NCBI GenBank assembly: GCA_017590115.1
Contig: JAGGNK010006559.1
Coordinates: forward strand, 10,680,162-10,744,161
DNA: 64,000 nucleotides
From: Montifringilla adamsi
Taxonomy: Eukaryota; Chordata; Aves; Passeriformes; Passeridae
Reading direction: 5' to 3'
The notes beneath the pieces were generated by a model. The model saw only the letters and a program-made list of their open reading frames with translations. It had not been told where the DNA came from and ran no database searches. Positions 13,075 to 24,682 of this stretch are shown piece by piece (positions within the stretch are counted from its first letter, which is position 1; every line of letters begins with the position of its first letter). A program made the position numbers and the translations under genes.

Positions 13075-13970
13075 AAAAGGTCAACCTGGAGAATACAGAG
13101 AATTCTGGCAGTCAACCAAAGGTCCACCTGGAGAATTTCTGGCAGTCTTACTTCTGCCTATAGGAAGAATTGTAGAGTAAACATAATATTTGGGAAAGGC
13201 AGCATGGATTTACCAAGGGTAAATCATGCCTGAGCAGTATGATCACCATCTATGATATGAGAAGAGCTTTAGCAAGGCTTTTCACATTTTCTCCCATGAC
13301 ATCCTCAATTTGAAGTTGGGACATTATTATTTATGCAGGTGGATGTCTAGATGATGTAAAGATGGTCAGATAGTCATTCCCAGAAAGTTGTGGTTAATGG
13401 GTTGGTTTTTATGTGGTTATGTTGGTTATTAAAGTGGTCAGTGTGGTTACCTGCTTGGAGGAGGGTAGCAAGTGTGGAACTGCTGTGGTCTGTACTGGGA
13501 CCTCTCTTGATATTGTTATCAGGGACCTGGAGGAAATAAGGGAGCTGCACCAATGTGCAGAGAGCAAGTTGGGAAGGATCAGTTGATAGGCTTTTGGGAG
13601 TCAAGCTACCTTTTCAGCAGCCTGAACAGGCTGGACGAATGGGCTGACATGGACTTCGTTAAATTGAATAAGGGCAAAAACCAGGTGCCTGCCTGGGGAT
13701 AGAAGAGCCCCTGCAATGGCACAGGTTTGGCATTGGCAACATGGGAGCAGGCCTGCAGGAGGGCCCTGGATCTTGGTTCCTCAGCCAGCAAAGCTCCATG
13801 GGCTGTATGGACAGAACCATGGCCAGTCAGTACTGAGAATGATTATTCTCCTCAGTTTAGCACACATTAGACCATGTTTATAGTACCACATCCGTTTTTG
13901 GCCCACGTGTTACAACAAAGATATTGACGAGCTGGAGTGAGTTTTGCTGAAAGCTGTCAAGACAGACTCT
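13075..13970 (+). mobile_element. CR1 LINE relic, reverse-transcriptase region, sense
   Basis: The plus strand follows the CR1 ORF2 reverse-transcriptase and 3' region with many indels. Landmarks in order are GCATGGATTTACCAAGGGTA at about 13202, an AGAAAGTTGTGGTTAATGG segment at 13382, CTGTACTGGGACCTCTC near 13490, GAACAGGCTGGACGAATGGG near 13624 and CCACATCCGTTTTTGGCCC near 13886. Frames are broken, so no protein is expected. At the left edge a short motif (GGTCMACCTGGAGAAT) is duplicated at about 13080 and 13122. Both edges are approximate. Confidence 0.85.
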
Positions 13971-15018
13971 AGAACAGTCTTCAGTTCTGGTCCCAAGTTT
14001 GTCAGCACATAACACATTCCTCTTCACGCTTTTGTCTCAGTTTCTTTTGTTGGCTGGACGCCTTTCACTGCTCGTCTACTATCAATATTTTATTGAAATG
14101 TCTTTGCCCCAACGTGTTCCATTTTTTTTACTGCACCATATAAAATATCTTCTGCTTTAAAATTATTTTCAGCATGTGAAAAAGGAATGCTGGAACTGTA
14201 CACCAGTAGCATAACAATTACAAACCAAAACAAACAAAAATACTCCACCTACATTCAGTCCATTTTTTCTGTAGACATAGATGTCCAAACTTATATGGTT
14301 GACATTTTTCTGGAAATTAATTCTGCCTGAGGCAAATGTCCTGTCCGAGAAAAACTAACTCTAAACGGATAAAGTTTTCCCAGAGTTCCAAGAAACTGAG
14401 AAAAATATTTCAGAATATGAAGTGTTAATCAGTTTAATATAGGCTGGGCCACTAGGTCTGGTTGGAATAACATATTTTTCTTCCATTTTTGTTAATTGTA
14501 GTTATATACATGCATCCAAAGAAAATGGAAATAGATTGAATTTTTTATGTGTAAATTTGCTGCAAGACTATTTTATTGTTGATAAGCTTTTCAAATATTT
14601 AGAAAATAAAATGAAAGTTTGAGTTCTTTTGAGGATGACAGATACATTTTAAAGATACATGAGGATCTAGCTTTACAAATGTAGTGATAATACTTGACAT
14701 ACTAGTTGAGTTACCTTCCTTAACTAATGAAACACTGTTCTTCCAACATAAGGTTTTCTATTTGATGCAGATTCTGAAACTGATCCAAGTTGTATGAGTA
14801 TAGAAGTTGAAAAATAGATTATATAAAATCCCAAGGCTGAGTTGATGTCATTGTAAACTATTTCCATGTAGGACTTATTAGTGAAACAGAGTTTTGTGGA
14901 AATAAAGAGATAGAGTTATTAGAGTTAAGTTTTGCAACTAAAGACTCTACCTATTTATGTGGGTTTTTTTAACCAATTACCAAGCTTATAAATATAAATA
15001 ACCCTAGGAGTTTAGGAA
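13971..15018. other. DOK6 intron 2, unique sequence
   Basis: AT-rich intronic sequence between the CR1 relic and the LTR. No exon, named repeat or clear regulatory motif was seen. Confidence 0.55.
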
Positions 15019-15417
15019 TGGTACTCCCCAGTTTAGTTTTCCCAGTGAGACTCAAAACCCCACTGCTGCTCACTCACTCCCCCCTTCCCCTCCCCTTCCC
15101 ACTACTTTGGAATGGAGTTGAAAGTTGGAGGCACAAAAGCTAAAAATCATGGGTTGAGATAAGAATGATTTGCTAGAAGCAGCAATGAGACAGAAAAGTG
15201 AATGGTACCAGCAGGACAAAGAAACAATTTACATGGAAAAGCCTGGAACAGTATCTGGCTCTTCCCCACCATGCTTTCTCCCCAGTGGAAGAAGAGAGAG
15301 TTCCTTACTCCTGTCCCTGGCAATGAGTGAGGTGGAGTGAAATAACATCTGGGCCTTGCCACACACCTCTTCTGCTTACTGTGAAAAATTAACCTTGTCC
15401 TGGCTGAAACTAGGACA
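15019..15417 (-). mobile_element. Solo LTR, ERVL-type, antisense to DOK6
   Basis: Reading the minus strand, the element opens TGTCCTAGTTTCAGCCAGGA, followed by a GTTAATTTTTCACAG segment. It continues to a TTCTTATCTCAACCCATGAT segment, a G-rich run and a right end near GGGGAGTACCA. This order matches avian ERVL-type LTRs that I recognise (the PuGGTTTTGGCTGGGAPuAGGGTTAATTTTC start and the CTTATCTCAACCC-G-rich 3' part). No internal gag/pol sequence adjoins it, so it is solo or heavily deleted. The flanking pentamers (AGGAA and GGGGA) match poorly, so the exact edges and the target duplication are uncertain. It ends 98 bp upstream of the DOK6 exon at 15516. Confidence 0.75.
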
Positions 15418-15515
15418 GGGGAAAACCAGTTTATAGTAAAAACTGAGCAGTTAAGGTTAATATTTTTATTTGTACTATTTATACCCTGGTCTAAAATACT
15501 TTTCTTCATTTTAAG

Positions 15516-15630
15516 GTAACTGAGCTGCACAATATCAAAAATATAACCAGATTGCCTCGAGAGACAAAGAAGCATGCAGTGGCAATTATCTTTCATGATG
15601 AGACATCAAAGACATTTGCGTGTGAGTCAG
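15516..15630 (+). CDS. DOK6: DOK6 internal coding exon (second half of PH domain)
   Basis: The frame opens directly after the acceptor (pyrimidine-rich run, then TTTTAAG) with Val-Thr-Glu-Leu-His-Asn and reads 38 codons plus one base to the donor GTAAGTAA. The peptide includes [17 protein letters not shown] and [11 protein letters not shown], which I recognise as the DOK4/5/6 PH domain. HAVAIIF and HDETSKTF fit DOK6 better than DOK5. By my memory of the human protein this covers about residues 59-96. DOK6 is a cytoplasmic adaptor of the DOK/IRS family that binds activated receptor tyrosine kinases such as RET and supports neurite outgrowth; the PH domain is thought to aid membrane recruitment. 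The exon starts in phase 0 and ends one base into a codon, which joins the exon at 44190 to give Glu. An antisense LTR ends 98 bp upstream of the exon. No stop or frameshift is seen. Confidence 0.95.
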
Positions 15631-16407
15631 GTAAGTAATTGGTGCTTCATCTCTAACTTGAAGAAATCAAGGTACACATCAAAGTCTGGCTCAGATGAAT
15701 TAACTCACAATGCTAGATAGAAATTCTTAGCTTAAAGAAATTTGTTGTAAACAAAAAACTTTGGAGTTTGGGGTTCAGGTCTTTTGGGGTTTGGTAGGGT
15801 TTTTTTAATATATGATGAGAGGTGTTAGGGGTGTTACAGAGTTCTTTTCTCCATTATTTTTCTTTGCATGCAGATTGTCTAAAGACTGGAGGTTTCCAGC
15901 TAAACTTGTAAATCCTAGTAAAAAATAACCTGTATGATGTTATTAAGTCAAGATGTGAAACATTCTTTTTTTAACGAGCTTTGCTACAGGCACTTACTAA
16001 ACTAATAATTATCATGCCATTGCAAATAAGTGGCAAATACCAGCTAAAACCTCAGGATATTTTAAAGCAGGGTGTCAAGCAGTCTGTGGTTTGAATGACT
16101 CCACAGCATAATGACTAGACTGGCATAGAACATGACTTGGGCATTAGAGTACACAATGGCAGGCAGTTACTTGTGAGACACTGAGCACTGCACAATTACA
16201 GTGCACCATTTTATTTGAAAGTACAATTGTACACATCTGTTCCTAGGGTATATTTTAAACAAAAAAAAATTGTTAAAATAGTGGGAAATTATTTAATGAT
16301 AAAGTTTATGCTTTTTTTAGTGACATATTTGAAACTTTACATTTTAAAAGTTTATGTAGCTAATACTATATATATATATGTTGGTTTTGTAACATTATGT
16401 ATGTATG
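15631..16407. other. DOK6 intron 3, first segment
   Basis: Unique AT-rich sequence after the exon 3 donor. A short TA run lies at about 16368-16380, directly before the CR1 copy. Nothing else seen. Confidence 0.6.
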
Positions 16408-16828
16408 GTGAAGGGCCTAGAAGAAAAGCCATATGAGAAGTGACTGAAGTTTCTTGGTCTGGAGAAGAGGAAAGTGAGGGGAGACTTCACTGGAGTCTAC
16501 AACTTCCTTTTGAGGGGAAGAGGAGAGGCAGACACTGATCTCTTCTCTTTCCTGATCAGGGACAGGACCCCGGGGAATGGCCTGACGTTGTGTCAAGGGA
16601 GGTTTAGGTTGGAATTAGGAAAAGATTTTTCATCCTGGGGATAGTTTAGCTCTGGAAAAGGCTCTACAGGGAAGTAACGACAGCACCAGCCTGACAGAGT
16701 TCAAGAAGCATTTTGAAAATACTTTTGGGTACATGGTGTGACTTCTGGCACTGTCCTGCACAGGGCTAGGAGTTCTACTCTGTGATCCTTGTGGATCCCT
16801 TTCAACTCTGGATATTCTGTGATTCTAT
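16408..16828 (+). mobile_element. CR1 LINE 3' end, sense
   Basis: Typical truncated avian CR1 copy. It runs from GGAGAAGAGGAAAGTGAGGG through GACCTTCACTGGAGTCT-like sequence, CTGATCAGGGACAGGACCCC, GGTTGGAATTAGGAAAAG and ACAGAGTTCAAGAAGCATTT. It ends at the diagnostic 3' terminus GATATTCTGTGATTCTAT. It is 5'-truncated, as most CR1 insertions are, with a moderately diverged body. It carries no coding capacity. Confidence 0.95.
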
Positions 16829-17545
16829 ATCAACATTATCATATAGACATTGCATCATGTACAGTCTAAATAATAAATTAAATACAGTGAAACAAAATCA
16901 GAGAAATATGGAGGAAGTTAAAAGTGTGCAAGGTCATGCATTTTTTTATTTATTATGTAACTTTTAGATCAGATATTGCAAACAGTTATATGTGTATTCC
17001 ATCATGAAAGATAGATTGACTTTTTTTGTTAATTAAGTTTAAAGACACACATAGAAAATTCTGTGTCTACAATTGGTTTAAGAGACCATTAGATTAGTCC
17101 ACATTTTGAATTCTAATGTGTAGAATTGATAGTGTCTCTATATTATGATTAATAATTGAATATAAACATTTTAATTACAGCCAACAGCACTGAAGTCAGT
17201 CCTGTGGAAACTTTTCCATTTGCCTATGCGTGCATTCCCCTTCTTTCCTAAAAAAATTTGTTCCTTCCCTAGAATTACTGTGGTTCAGGTGTATTTGAAA
17301 ACAGTCACAGCAAGTCATGACTTCAAAATCCTTTCACTAAAGAAGGGACAAACCTAAGGAGTTTCAGCATGTCTGGCCCACTCATCCCTTTCTTCTTAAG
17401 CTTGAACCCAGCTGTAAATACAAGGCACATGTGGTACTGTAAGGTGCTAGCAGGGTGTCAGTATGAGGTGCTCTCCCTTTATGCTCTGTACAAAAGTGTG
17501 TTTTGAGTGGACAGAACCCTGGGTGAAGTGGCAAACAAGTGGGGA
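16829..17545. other. DOK6 intron 3, between two CR1 copies
   Basis: AT-rich to 17160, then more GC-balanced from about 17180 to 17545. The latter could be diverged upstream CR1 sequence continuous with the next element, but I could not match it with confidence. Confidence 0.45.
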
Positions 17546-19345
17546 GCCTGTGGACAGAGAACAAAGTTCAGACCAAGATAGCTGATGTAGTAGGTGTCTG
17601 CTCTAGACCTTCTCATCAACAAGAGAAGGCAGATGAAGCAATCTCGGGGCAGGTGGGAAAAGCCTTATAGTCCCAGGCACTGGAATTCTTTGGTGACTTT
17701 AACTTCAGCAGTAACTACTGGAAGGCAAATAAGTCTGAACACAAGCAATCCAGATTTCTGAAACAGATTGAAGACAATTTCTTGATACAGATGATCAATA
17801 GTGTGATGAGGGGAGATGTTTGTTCAGGGACGTGCTTGGCAGGATCCTGTGGATCCTTGAAGGGCAAAGGAGCCCAGGAGAGCTATCCAATCTGCAAGGA
17901 CAGCATCCTCTGAGCACAAGAGCTGTTCTCCCCATTCTCAGATTACAAGCTTTACAGAAGATGAGTATGAATGGATGTGGAGCTCCTGACTCGCTCAAAC
18001 ACACAAAAACAGACCTACCATGAAGCAGAGACTGACTACTTGGGAGGGATACAGAGGCATTTTCTATTTACAAAGGAATGGAGTTCAGCAAGCTCCAGCT
18101 CAGGGAAGTGCAAGACAGAAAAGATTTCTTAAAGTACATCAGGAGTAAAATAAAGGCAAAGTAAGCGTGGCCCTATTGCTTGCTGGAACAGTCAGCATAG
18201 TGACATGGGTCACGAGGAAGGCTAAGGTACCTTTTATACTGTGGTTTTCACTTGCAAGGCTTGTCCTCAGGCCTTCCAGATCTCTGAGCCACTGAACATG
18301 AAGTATCCCTGGCAGAGGAAGGCATAGTGAGGCATCACTTAAATCACTTGGATTTCATACAAAAGTTAGTGGAGCTTGATTGTTAAGAATGACAAGAACA
18401 AGGATCCAGATAACTGTACTCCAGTCAGCCTCACCTCAGTCCTTGAGAACACTGTTGGAGCAAATCACATATAAACACATGAAAGACAGCAAGGTGAATG
18501 GGAGAAGAAAAAACTACTTCCCATATGCAAATCGTGTTTGCCATGATGAGGTGTCTGGCAGAAGAAAGGCAGTGGTTCTTATATATCTTAATTGTAATGG
18601 TCTTTGACACCCTCTGTAGCTTCCTGCATAGCCCCCAAAATTGGTGGGGCATGGGATGGATAAAGACACTAAAAAGTGGACAGAAAATAGGCTGGACTTA
18701 AAAAAGCAAGGTTGTGAAGCCAAGCTTGCAGCCAGGAGGGAGTGGATCCCTCAGAGTCAGTCCTGGGACCAATACCATTCAGTGTCTTCATTGATAATCT
18801 GCATGATGAGGTGGAGGGTACTCTCAGCTGGTTTGCAGGTGGCACCAGGCAGGGGTGACCCAAACTGGGAAGGCAGGGCTGCTGTCAGAGGGACCTGGAC
18901 AGGCTGGAGAAATGGCTTACATAAACCTTACAAAGGCTTACATAAATCTTTTGAAGTTCAGCAAGAACAAAAACTCTTTGCCCTGGTTTGTGGTAATCCC
19001 AACCACAAGGCAGGCTTTGTTCCAGTTGTTTGGAAGCAGCTCTGCAGAAAAGGCTCTGGGGTTGTGGTGCACAACATGCCCTGGACAGCATTAGTAAGGG
19101 TCTTCAGAGCAGGTTCTGGAAAGTCATCCTTCCCTTTTATTCAGCACTTTTAGGACCACGTCTAGACTGCCATGTCCAGTTTTGTGCACTCAGCACAATA
19201 TTGACATACAAGAGTGAACCCAGGGGAGGGCACCAAGAGTCAGGAGCACATGACATATGAAGGGAAACTGAGGGCTTATTCAGCCTGGAGAAAAAATATT
19301 TCAGAGGATCTTATTGCTTATGTGATCTGAGAATACAGAGAAGAT
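17546..19345 (+). mobile_element. Long CR1 LINE body relic (endonuclease end to 3' region), sense
   Basis: About 1.8 kb follows CR1 ORF2 in the sense direction. Landmarks are GGTGACTTTAACTTCAGC near 17692 (the conserved GDFN-like endonuclease motif), CTTAAAGTACATCAGGAG near 18130, CAGTCAGCCTCACCTCAGTC near 18422, a CAGTCCTGGGACCAATACCA segment near 18757, TCTTCATTGATAATCTGCAT near 18785 and AGGGACCTGGACAGGCTGG near 18888. It breaks off about 19345 without the CR1 3' terminus. Numerous indels destroy the frame. The longest open stretch (18641-19153, 170 codons) crosses CR1 sequence out of its natural frame and is not a gene. Confidence 0.88.
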
Positions 19346-22016
19346 TGAGCTATAAAAGCATCAAATACCTGGCTGTTTCTGAATGACTACAAATCTTAGC
19401 TGTGAGCATAGTGGAGTTTCAATCAGTTTGCCTTTCTCCATGCCTTCAGTCTGCCTAAGCAGTATAGATGCATCACATTTATCAGATGAGAAAGATACAC
19501 AGTTTTGTTGGACTAAAATCTGACTCTCTTTAACTCCAAATCTTTTGTTTTCTTCTAGGAAGATAGGGTCCAAAAACAAATTTAGTTCCCAAGTCATTTC
19601 CACAGTGAATTCTGTCTTCTCACAAGGAACTGTTACCATTTTTACTGCTGTTGAAATGTGCCAAGTACTTGCCTTTCCTGTATGAAACTTAACAAAATTT
19701 AAGGAATGTTTGAAGAACTTGCTTCTTATTTAAAATGAATTCATTTTCTTCTTTTGTTTAGTGGCACTGGTTTATGTGGAAAAATGCAGAGACTTTTACA
19801 ACCTCACTGTGTATAGTGACGTACACACACTGTATTTATTGTTTGTTTTGGCAAATCATCTTGCCACTTCTTTGGTTAACACAATAACTTTACTAATCCC
19901 TCTTCTTTCTGGTGGCTTCAGTGTCGAAAAAACCACTCAAGTGGTTTTGACAAAAGTCAAAAATCTTCTAAAATCATAACTGGTTGGTCTTCAATTTTTT
20001 AAGACCCCAGAGTTTCATAATATGGACGTTTTTCTATCATGAAGCCTCTGAATATACAGAAGCAGATACCTTGTTTCTTATCATCTTGACTTCCAGAGGC
20101 AGATGGAAGGAGAGTGACATTAAACCCCTTGCAAAAGGTCTGCTGAGCACATAGTCAACAATTTTTTGGAGACCAGGAGAAAGGAATACTCAAAACTGAG
20201 TTGATTTTAGGGACTGAACAATGTGAGGTAGGGGTTTTGTCAGTGTTGTACCAGAAAATTATTTTAAATAATGGTATCATTTTGGTTTTGATAGCCTGAG
20301 CTGATGACTTCTCCTCTGCACCATCTTAAAGTGCCAAAAAGCAGCACACTTTTCTGGCACATGGCTTTCTTAATTGTGGAATTAAGCACAATAAAATACT
20401 ATTCTGCTTTAAAATAGGTCTCCAAAGATGCAGCACACTTTGGTTCTCCCCAGAAAGTCTGAGAGCTGTGATACCAGCTCACTGGGTGTGCTGGCTCAGA
20501 GCCTGTGTTTTTTCCTAAGCTCCTGCAGCTTTTAGTCCCTCATTTGGCTTATTGTCTTCGAGGCAACTACTGGCAAATATGAGCTCTGGGTGGGCTGTAA
20601 CCCCTATATTTCCATTAGAATTTCAGCAAATTAGTAATCTGAGATGCATCTAATTGTTGGTAATCTTCATTTGCTAATGAAAACATTCCATAGAAAAACA
20701 AATCAGAATCCTCCATATGCTTTTGTTATCACCTACCCAGCATTACCACCATTGCTCCCAGCATCCAGAACAGCTGTAGAAATGTTTTCCATTCTGAAGC
20801 CCTATTGAAATATTTTGAAAGCAAATCAATCTCATATACTACAGATCCCTGAATAAAAGCAGGGGATAACAAGTCTTTAAAGAAGAATTATCCCTCTTCA
20901 GGAAGAAAGGGAAGCTCCTTGCTGTCGCTATATCTGTTTCTAACATCTTCTCTAAGGGGCAGAAACTTGTGACTTTGGTGATTAGCAAGCAACATTTTAA
21001 AATTCTCCATTGCCATGAGAATTGTTTCAGTGGAAGTAAACTAATGAGGAGTCAGGGCTGATTAACTAACATGAAAAGTAGTCTATAACTCAGTGAACCT
21101 ACAACAGGCTTTAAAGCGTGGGAATTCTTCTTCAAACCGTGGGAAATTGCTGCTGCCCTAACAAGGAACATGCTATGATTTCAATTTGAGCCTTCCTGAA
21201 AATTGTGTGAAAGTTATTGCCATTAAGGGAATTTTTGTATGTTTTTTTTTTCCTTTTTATTAAAGAATTATGAAATTCTGGGCGGTTTTGTTTTCATTCT
21301 GAAGTGCATAATCAAGCAAGTGGAGAAGGTGTTTTAGCTCTGGATTCCAACTGCTGGGTTTGACATGCTGGCTTTCCTTGATACCTATGCTAAAAACGTC
21401 GTTGTGTTGGGTCTTGTTTGGTTGGAGACCTTTTGTTATTGTTGTTGAGTTTTTTCCTTCAGGTAGGTATGCTGTCACTTTTTGTGTAGTTACAGCCATG
21501 CCTGGATGCATGTATCTGTAAAGATGCTTTTCTTCCTGCAAGCCTGGTATCTCTAATGTGACTGTAAGACAAGTGTCTGAACTGAGACAGGTGTTCTGAA
21601 ATGCCCTTTAAACTCTCACAAAACTTGTAGATGTGATGCAGTGAACAATGGTGGCTGTGCAGGACCAGCAATAAAATGAAATTGGAGGGCATGGGTACCG
21701 ATTTAATCTAGAATTTTATGGTGCTGTTTTGGAATTTGCCAGCATGATGAAGATTGTGCCTGAATAATTGCTAGCTTTTAAGGAATGCTGTTTCTGATTT
21801 GCACTAGTCAGGGACAGACCATATGGGGGCTTGATTTTTCCTTTAGTGATGACCACAAAATACTAAATGATACCAGTCCCTGGGCATTTTATGCTTAGTG
21901 GCCCCTCCAGCACAGGTTTGTGTAAAATCTGTTCTGATGTCTAAATGACAGAATGTGATGAAAACTGATGAACTTTCAAACCTAGTTCTTAAAAAATAAA
22001 AAATAAAAAAAAAAAA

Positions 22017-22048
<32 letters not shown>

Positions 22049-24525
22049 AGGGGAGTTAAAAATATTATGGAGATAGAGATAGAGAGAAATAGAGCTGAGA
22101 GGTGATTCTGGTGATTTGAGAAAAGAATGAGTTGTAACATAAGGGGCAAAATCACATTTGTGACATAAGGAGCAAAATTTAGAGAAATCTTAAAACTGCC
22201 ACTGTTAAGCAAAGCAGACACCCCCTAGGATACTGACCTTTGTGTTCTCTTCAGTACAATGCCCCACTCTGTATAGAAGTAGATTAATTGAAGGGGTTTC
22301 TTTCTTCCCAGCATGCATAAACTGCAGCTCCAGAGTCATGACAACCAAGAAACATCCTCATTATTTTTAAGAGGTTATACCTTGGCTTTTCCTTAAAACT
22401 TTTGCTATTCAAGTCCTGGGGAAGATAGAATTGGGTTATGGCAAAGTGTCTATCAGTTACTCTATTTGAAACTTCTGGTTGAGGGGTTTATGCATTCATG
22501 TGGTTGTTTTGGCTCAATTCATTTTTATTTCTTGAATGTCTTGCTTCTGTGATGGTTACCTTGACAAAACTCTTTTTTTTATACACCTTCACCATAAACA
22601 GGCTTTTTCTCCTGTATTCTTGTTTTTGTTTCTTTTGAGTGCAGTCAAACTGTGATAATCAAGTTTTGTCATAACTCTCCAAAAAAAGTTTTACTTTGTT
22701 GAAATTGGAAGTCTGTTGGTGTCAAGTGGCAATGTGGGTTTCTTCTAGGTTTATACATATTTTTATTTTTAAATGGTTTTTGCCATTTGTTGTTGTTGCT
22801 TTCTTGTCTTAAAAAAAATATAGTGGTGGTATCATTTGAAAAGGAACAAGTTTATTACATGTTTGTACTGAAAAAGCTTTTGGACTATTGGCAAACTACT
22901 ACTGATCATGGGCTTTTTCTCCTTGATAGTTTTCACAGGCAAAACCACTATGTGCTAAAACAGCTTAACAGATATCAGTGGAGGATTAGATGCAATTCAT
23001 ATTACTGTATCCTTTGACAGTTAAGAAGCCTGGAGGTTTTGCATTAGAATTACTGTGAAACTTTGAGACTTTGAGATGAAGCATCAATGCTCATACTTGC
23101 TGTTATGACCAACAATACAAATGGCTATATAAGCTTTAAAAATAAAACTTAAACATAAAATTAATATTGACATTTTAAAATAACCACACTGAAGTTCCTG
23201 TTTTTGCTGTTATTTTTGTGACTTTGAAGCTCCAGGATCATGGAGGCGGTGAAAGTGAAGAACAGCTTCCTAAATACTGTTTGGGCAGTTGAAAGAAGAA
23301 TACAAAGCTCACATTTTGGATGCAGAAAAATAAACCCAAGTAGTTGTAACTATTCTGAAACATAGTATATATCACTTTTAAGGTGTCAAGGATTGTTATA
23401 TGAAAATTTATGACCCCAGCTTTTCTATTTTCTGGTTTTGTTTGCTTATACGGACCTGCACTCTCCAGAAAGCACATGGCTCATTGGAGATTAGATGCAT
23501 GCTCTCATTTCCGTATGTAACACAGTGTCTGAGATCTAAAAAAGAGTGAAAAGACAGGCATTACATGAAGTTAAATATGTTGCTCTGGACTTTTTTATCA
23601 CAATTTTTAGGACACTATCCACTTTCAGGGCAAAATTTAGTCTGAGTCATGGTAATGTTAAAGTTTACTTAGAATGCATATTCTTTTGTTCTGGACAAAT
23701 ATAGTTTCCTTTTCAGTGTTGATGAGTTTGAGTTTCTTTTTATTTTCTTTTTTTTTTTTTTTGCTTATAAATAGGCATATCTCTGTTCTAACTTTAACAT
23801 ATGTAAAGTAGAAATATTTGGATTCCGTCTTTCATTGATCTTCGTTGCCAGTTGATCCTCATTTTTCTTGGTTATCTGAACTACAGTGTTGCAATTTTCT
23901 GACACATACTGGTAATACGTGTTACTGGTAAATGGAATGAATGCAGAAAATTATGCTTCATCTTCAGCACATGGCTGTTGCTGGAACAGGTTCTACACTG
24001 TTGCTTTCCATCCTTTTCAGTCACTTCTAGGTTATTAATTGACTGCAGACTTAGTTCTAAAATTATTTAAGTGATATTTTGGGAAGACAAACTCATATTT
24101 TCAACTTTTTTTAGTAAAATGCTAAATTTGAAAACAGTAGACACACCATCTTTTCAGCACTTCTTCCATGCAGGGCCCTGAGCTAGGAACACTGCTGCAT
24201 TCTCAGTTTATAGGGCAAATGTGGGACAGGAAGGAAATAAGGTTAACTTCCAGAAGGAGCATGCACAGGTGCTCTGACAAAATAAGTAGGAAAGCTGTAA
24301 ATTCCTTAATGCAGGAATTGGGAAAGGTAAAATTGCTCTAAGACTTCAATATGGGAAACCCTAAAGTTTAGACTTTGAAAATCAAAACCTTTGGAGACTG
24401 AAATTTGTTTTGGTTCCCTGAATTTTGATTATGTAATTGTATAAATTGCAGAGGTGATAAGGATTCAGTTGCCCTTGCTGTTCACATACTGTAAACTTGT
24501 CTGGAGATGCTTTAATAGTGTCTAA
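19346..24525. other. DOK6 intron 3, unique sequence
   Basis: No exon or named interspersed repeat. It holds the A-rich run at 21991-22041, two diverged copies of a 20-bp motif (GTAACATAAGGGGCAAAATC and GTGACATAAGGAGCAAAATT) near 22134-22181, and a poly(T) run near 23747-23762. Confidence 0.55.
21991..22048. repeat. A-rich tract followed by G7
   Basis: A runs broken by single T bases, ending in 21 A and then seven G. It may be the tail of a retroinsertion, but no target duplication or known element body is visible to its left. Confidence 0.8.
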
Positions 24526-24682
24526 CACAGTGGGTCTGGATAGATGCTCTCCATATTTGGAAAGTCATGGCAGTCAAGTCTCAGGTGACTGGGGGAGTCA
24601 GGAAATATTGTGTCCATCTTTCCAAAAGGTAGAAATGAGGGCCCTGGTAGCTACTGACCACCCAAGCCATTCTATGATCCTA
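24526..24682 (+). mobile_element. CR1 LINE fragment, probable, internally deleted
   Basis: Short CR1-like phrases appear in sense orientation: AAAGTCATGGCAGTCAAGTC, TCCATCTTTCCAAAAGGTAG, a GAGGGCCCTGGTAGCTACTGACC segment, then ATTCTATGATCCTAAG resembling the CR1 3' terminus. The pieces lie much closer than in an intact CR1, so a large internal deletion is implied. Confidence 0.5.

Noticed and set aside
15147..15596. 149-codon minus-strand open frame
   Set aside because: It runs antisense across the DOK6 exon and through the LTR, with no recognisable domain.
18641..19153. 170-codon plus-strand open frame, the longest in the window
   Set aside because: It lies wholly in the CR1 relic and does not follow the CR1 protein frame; it is a chance opening in decayed LINE sequence.
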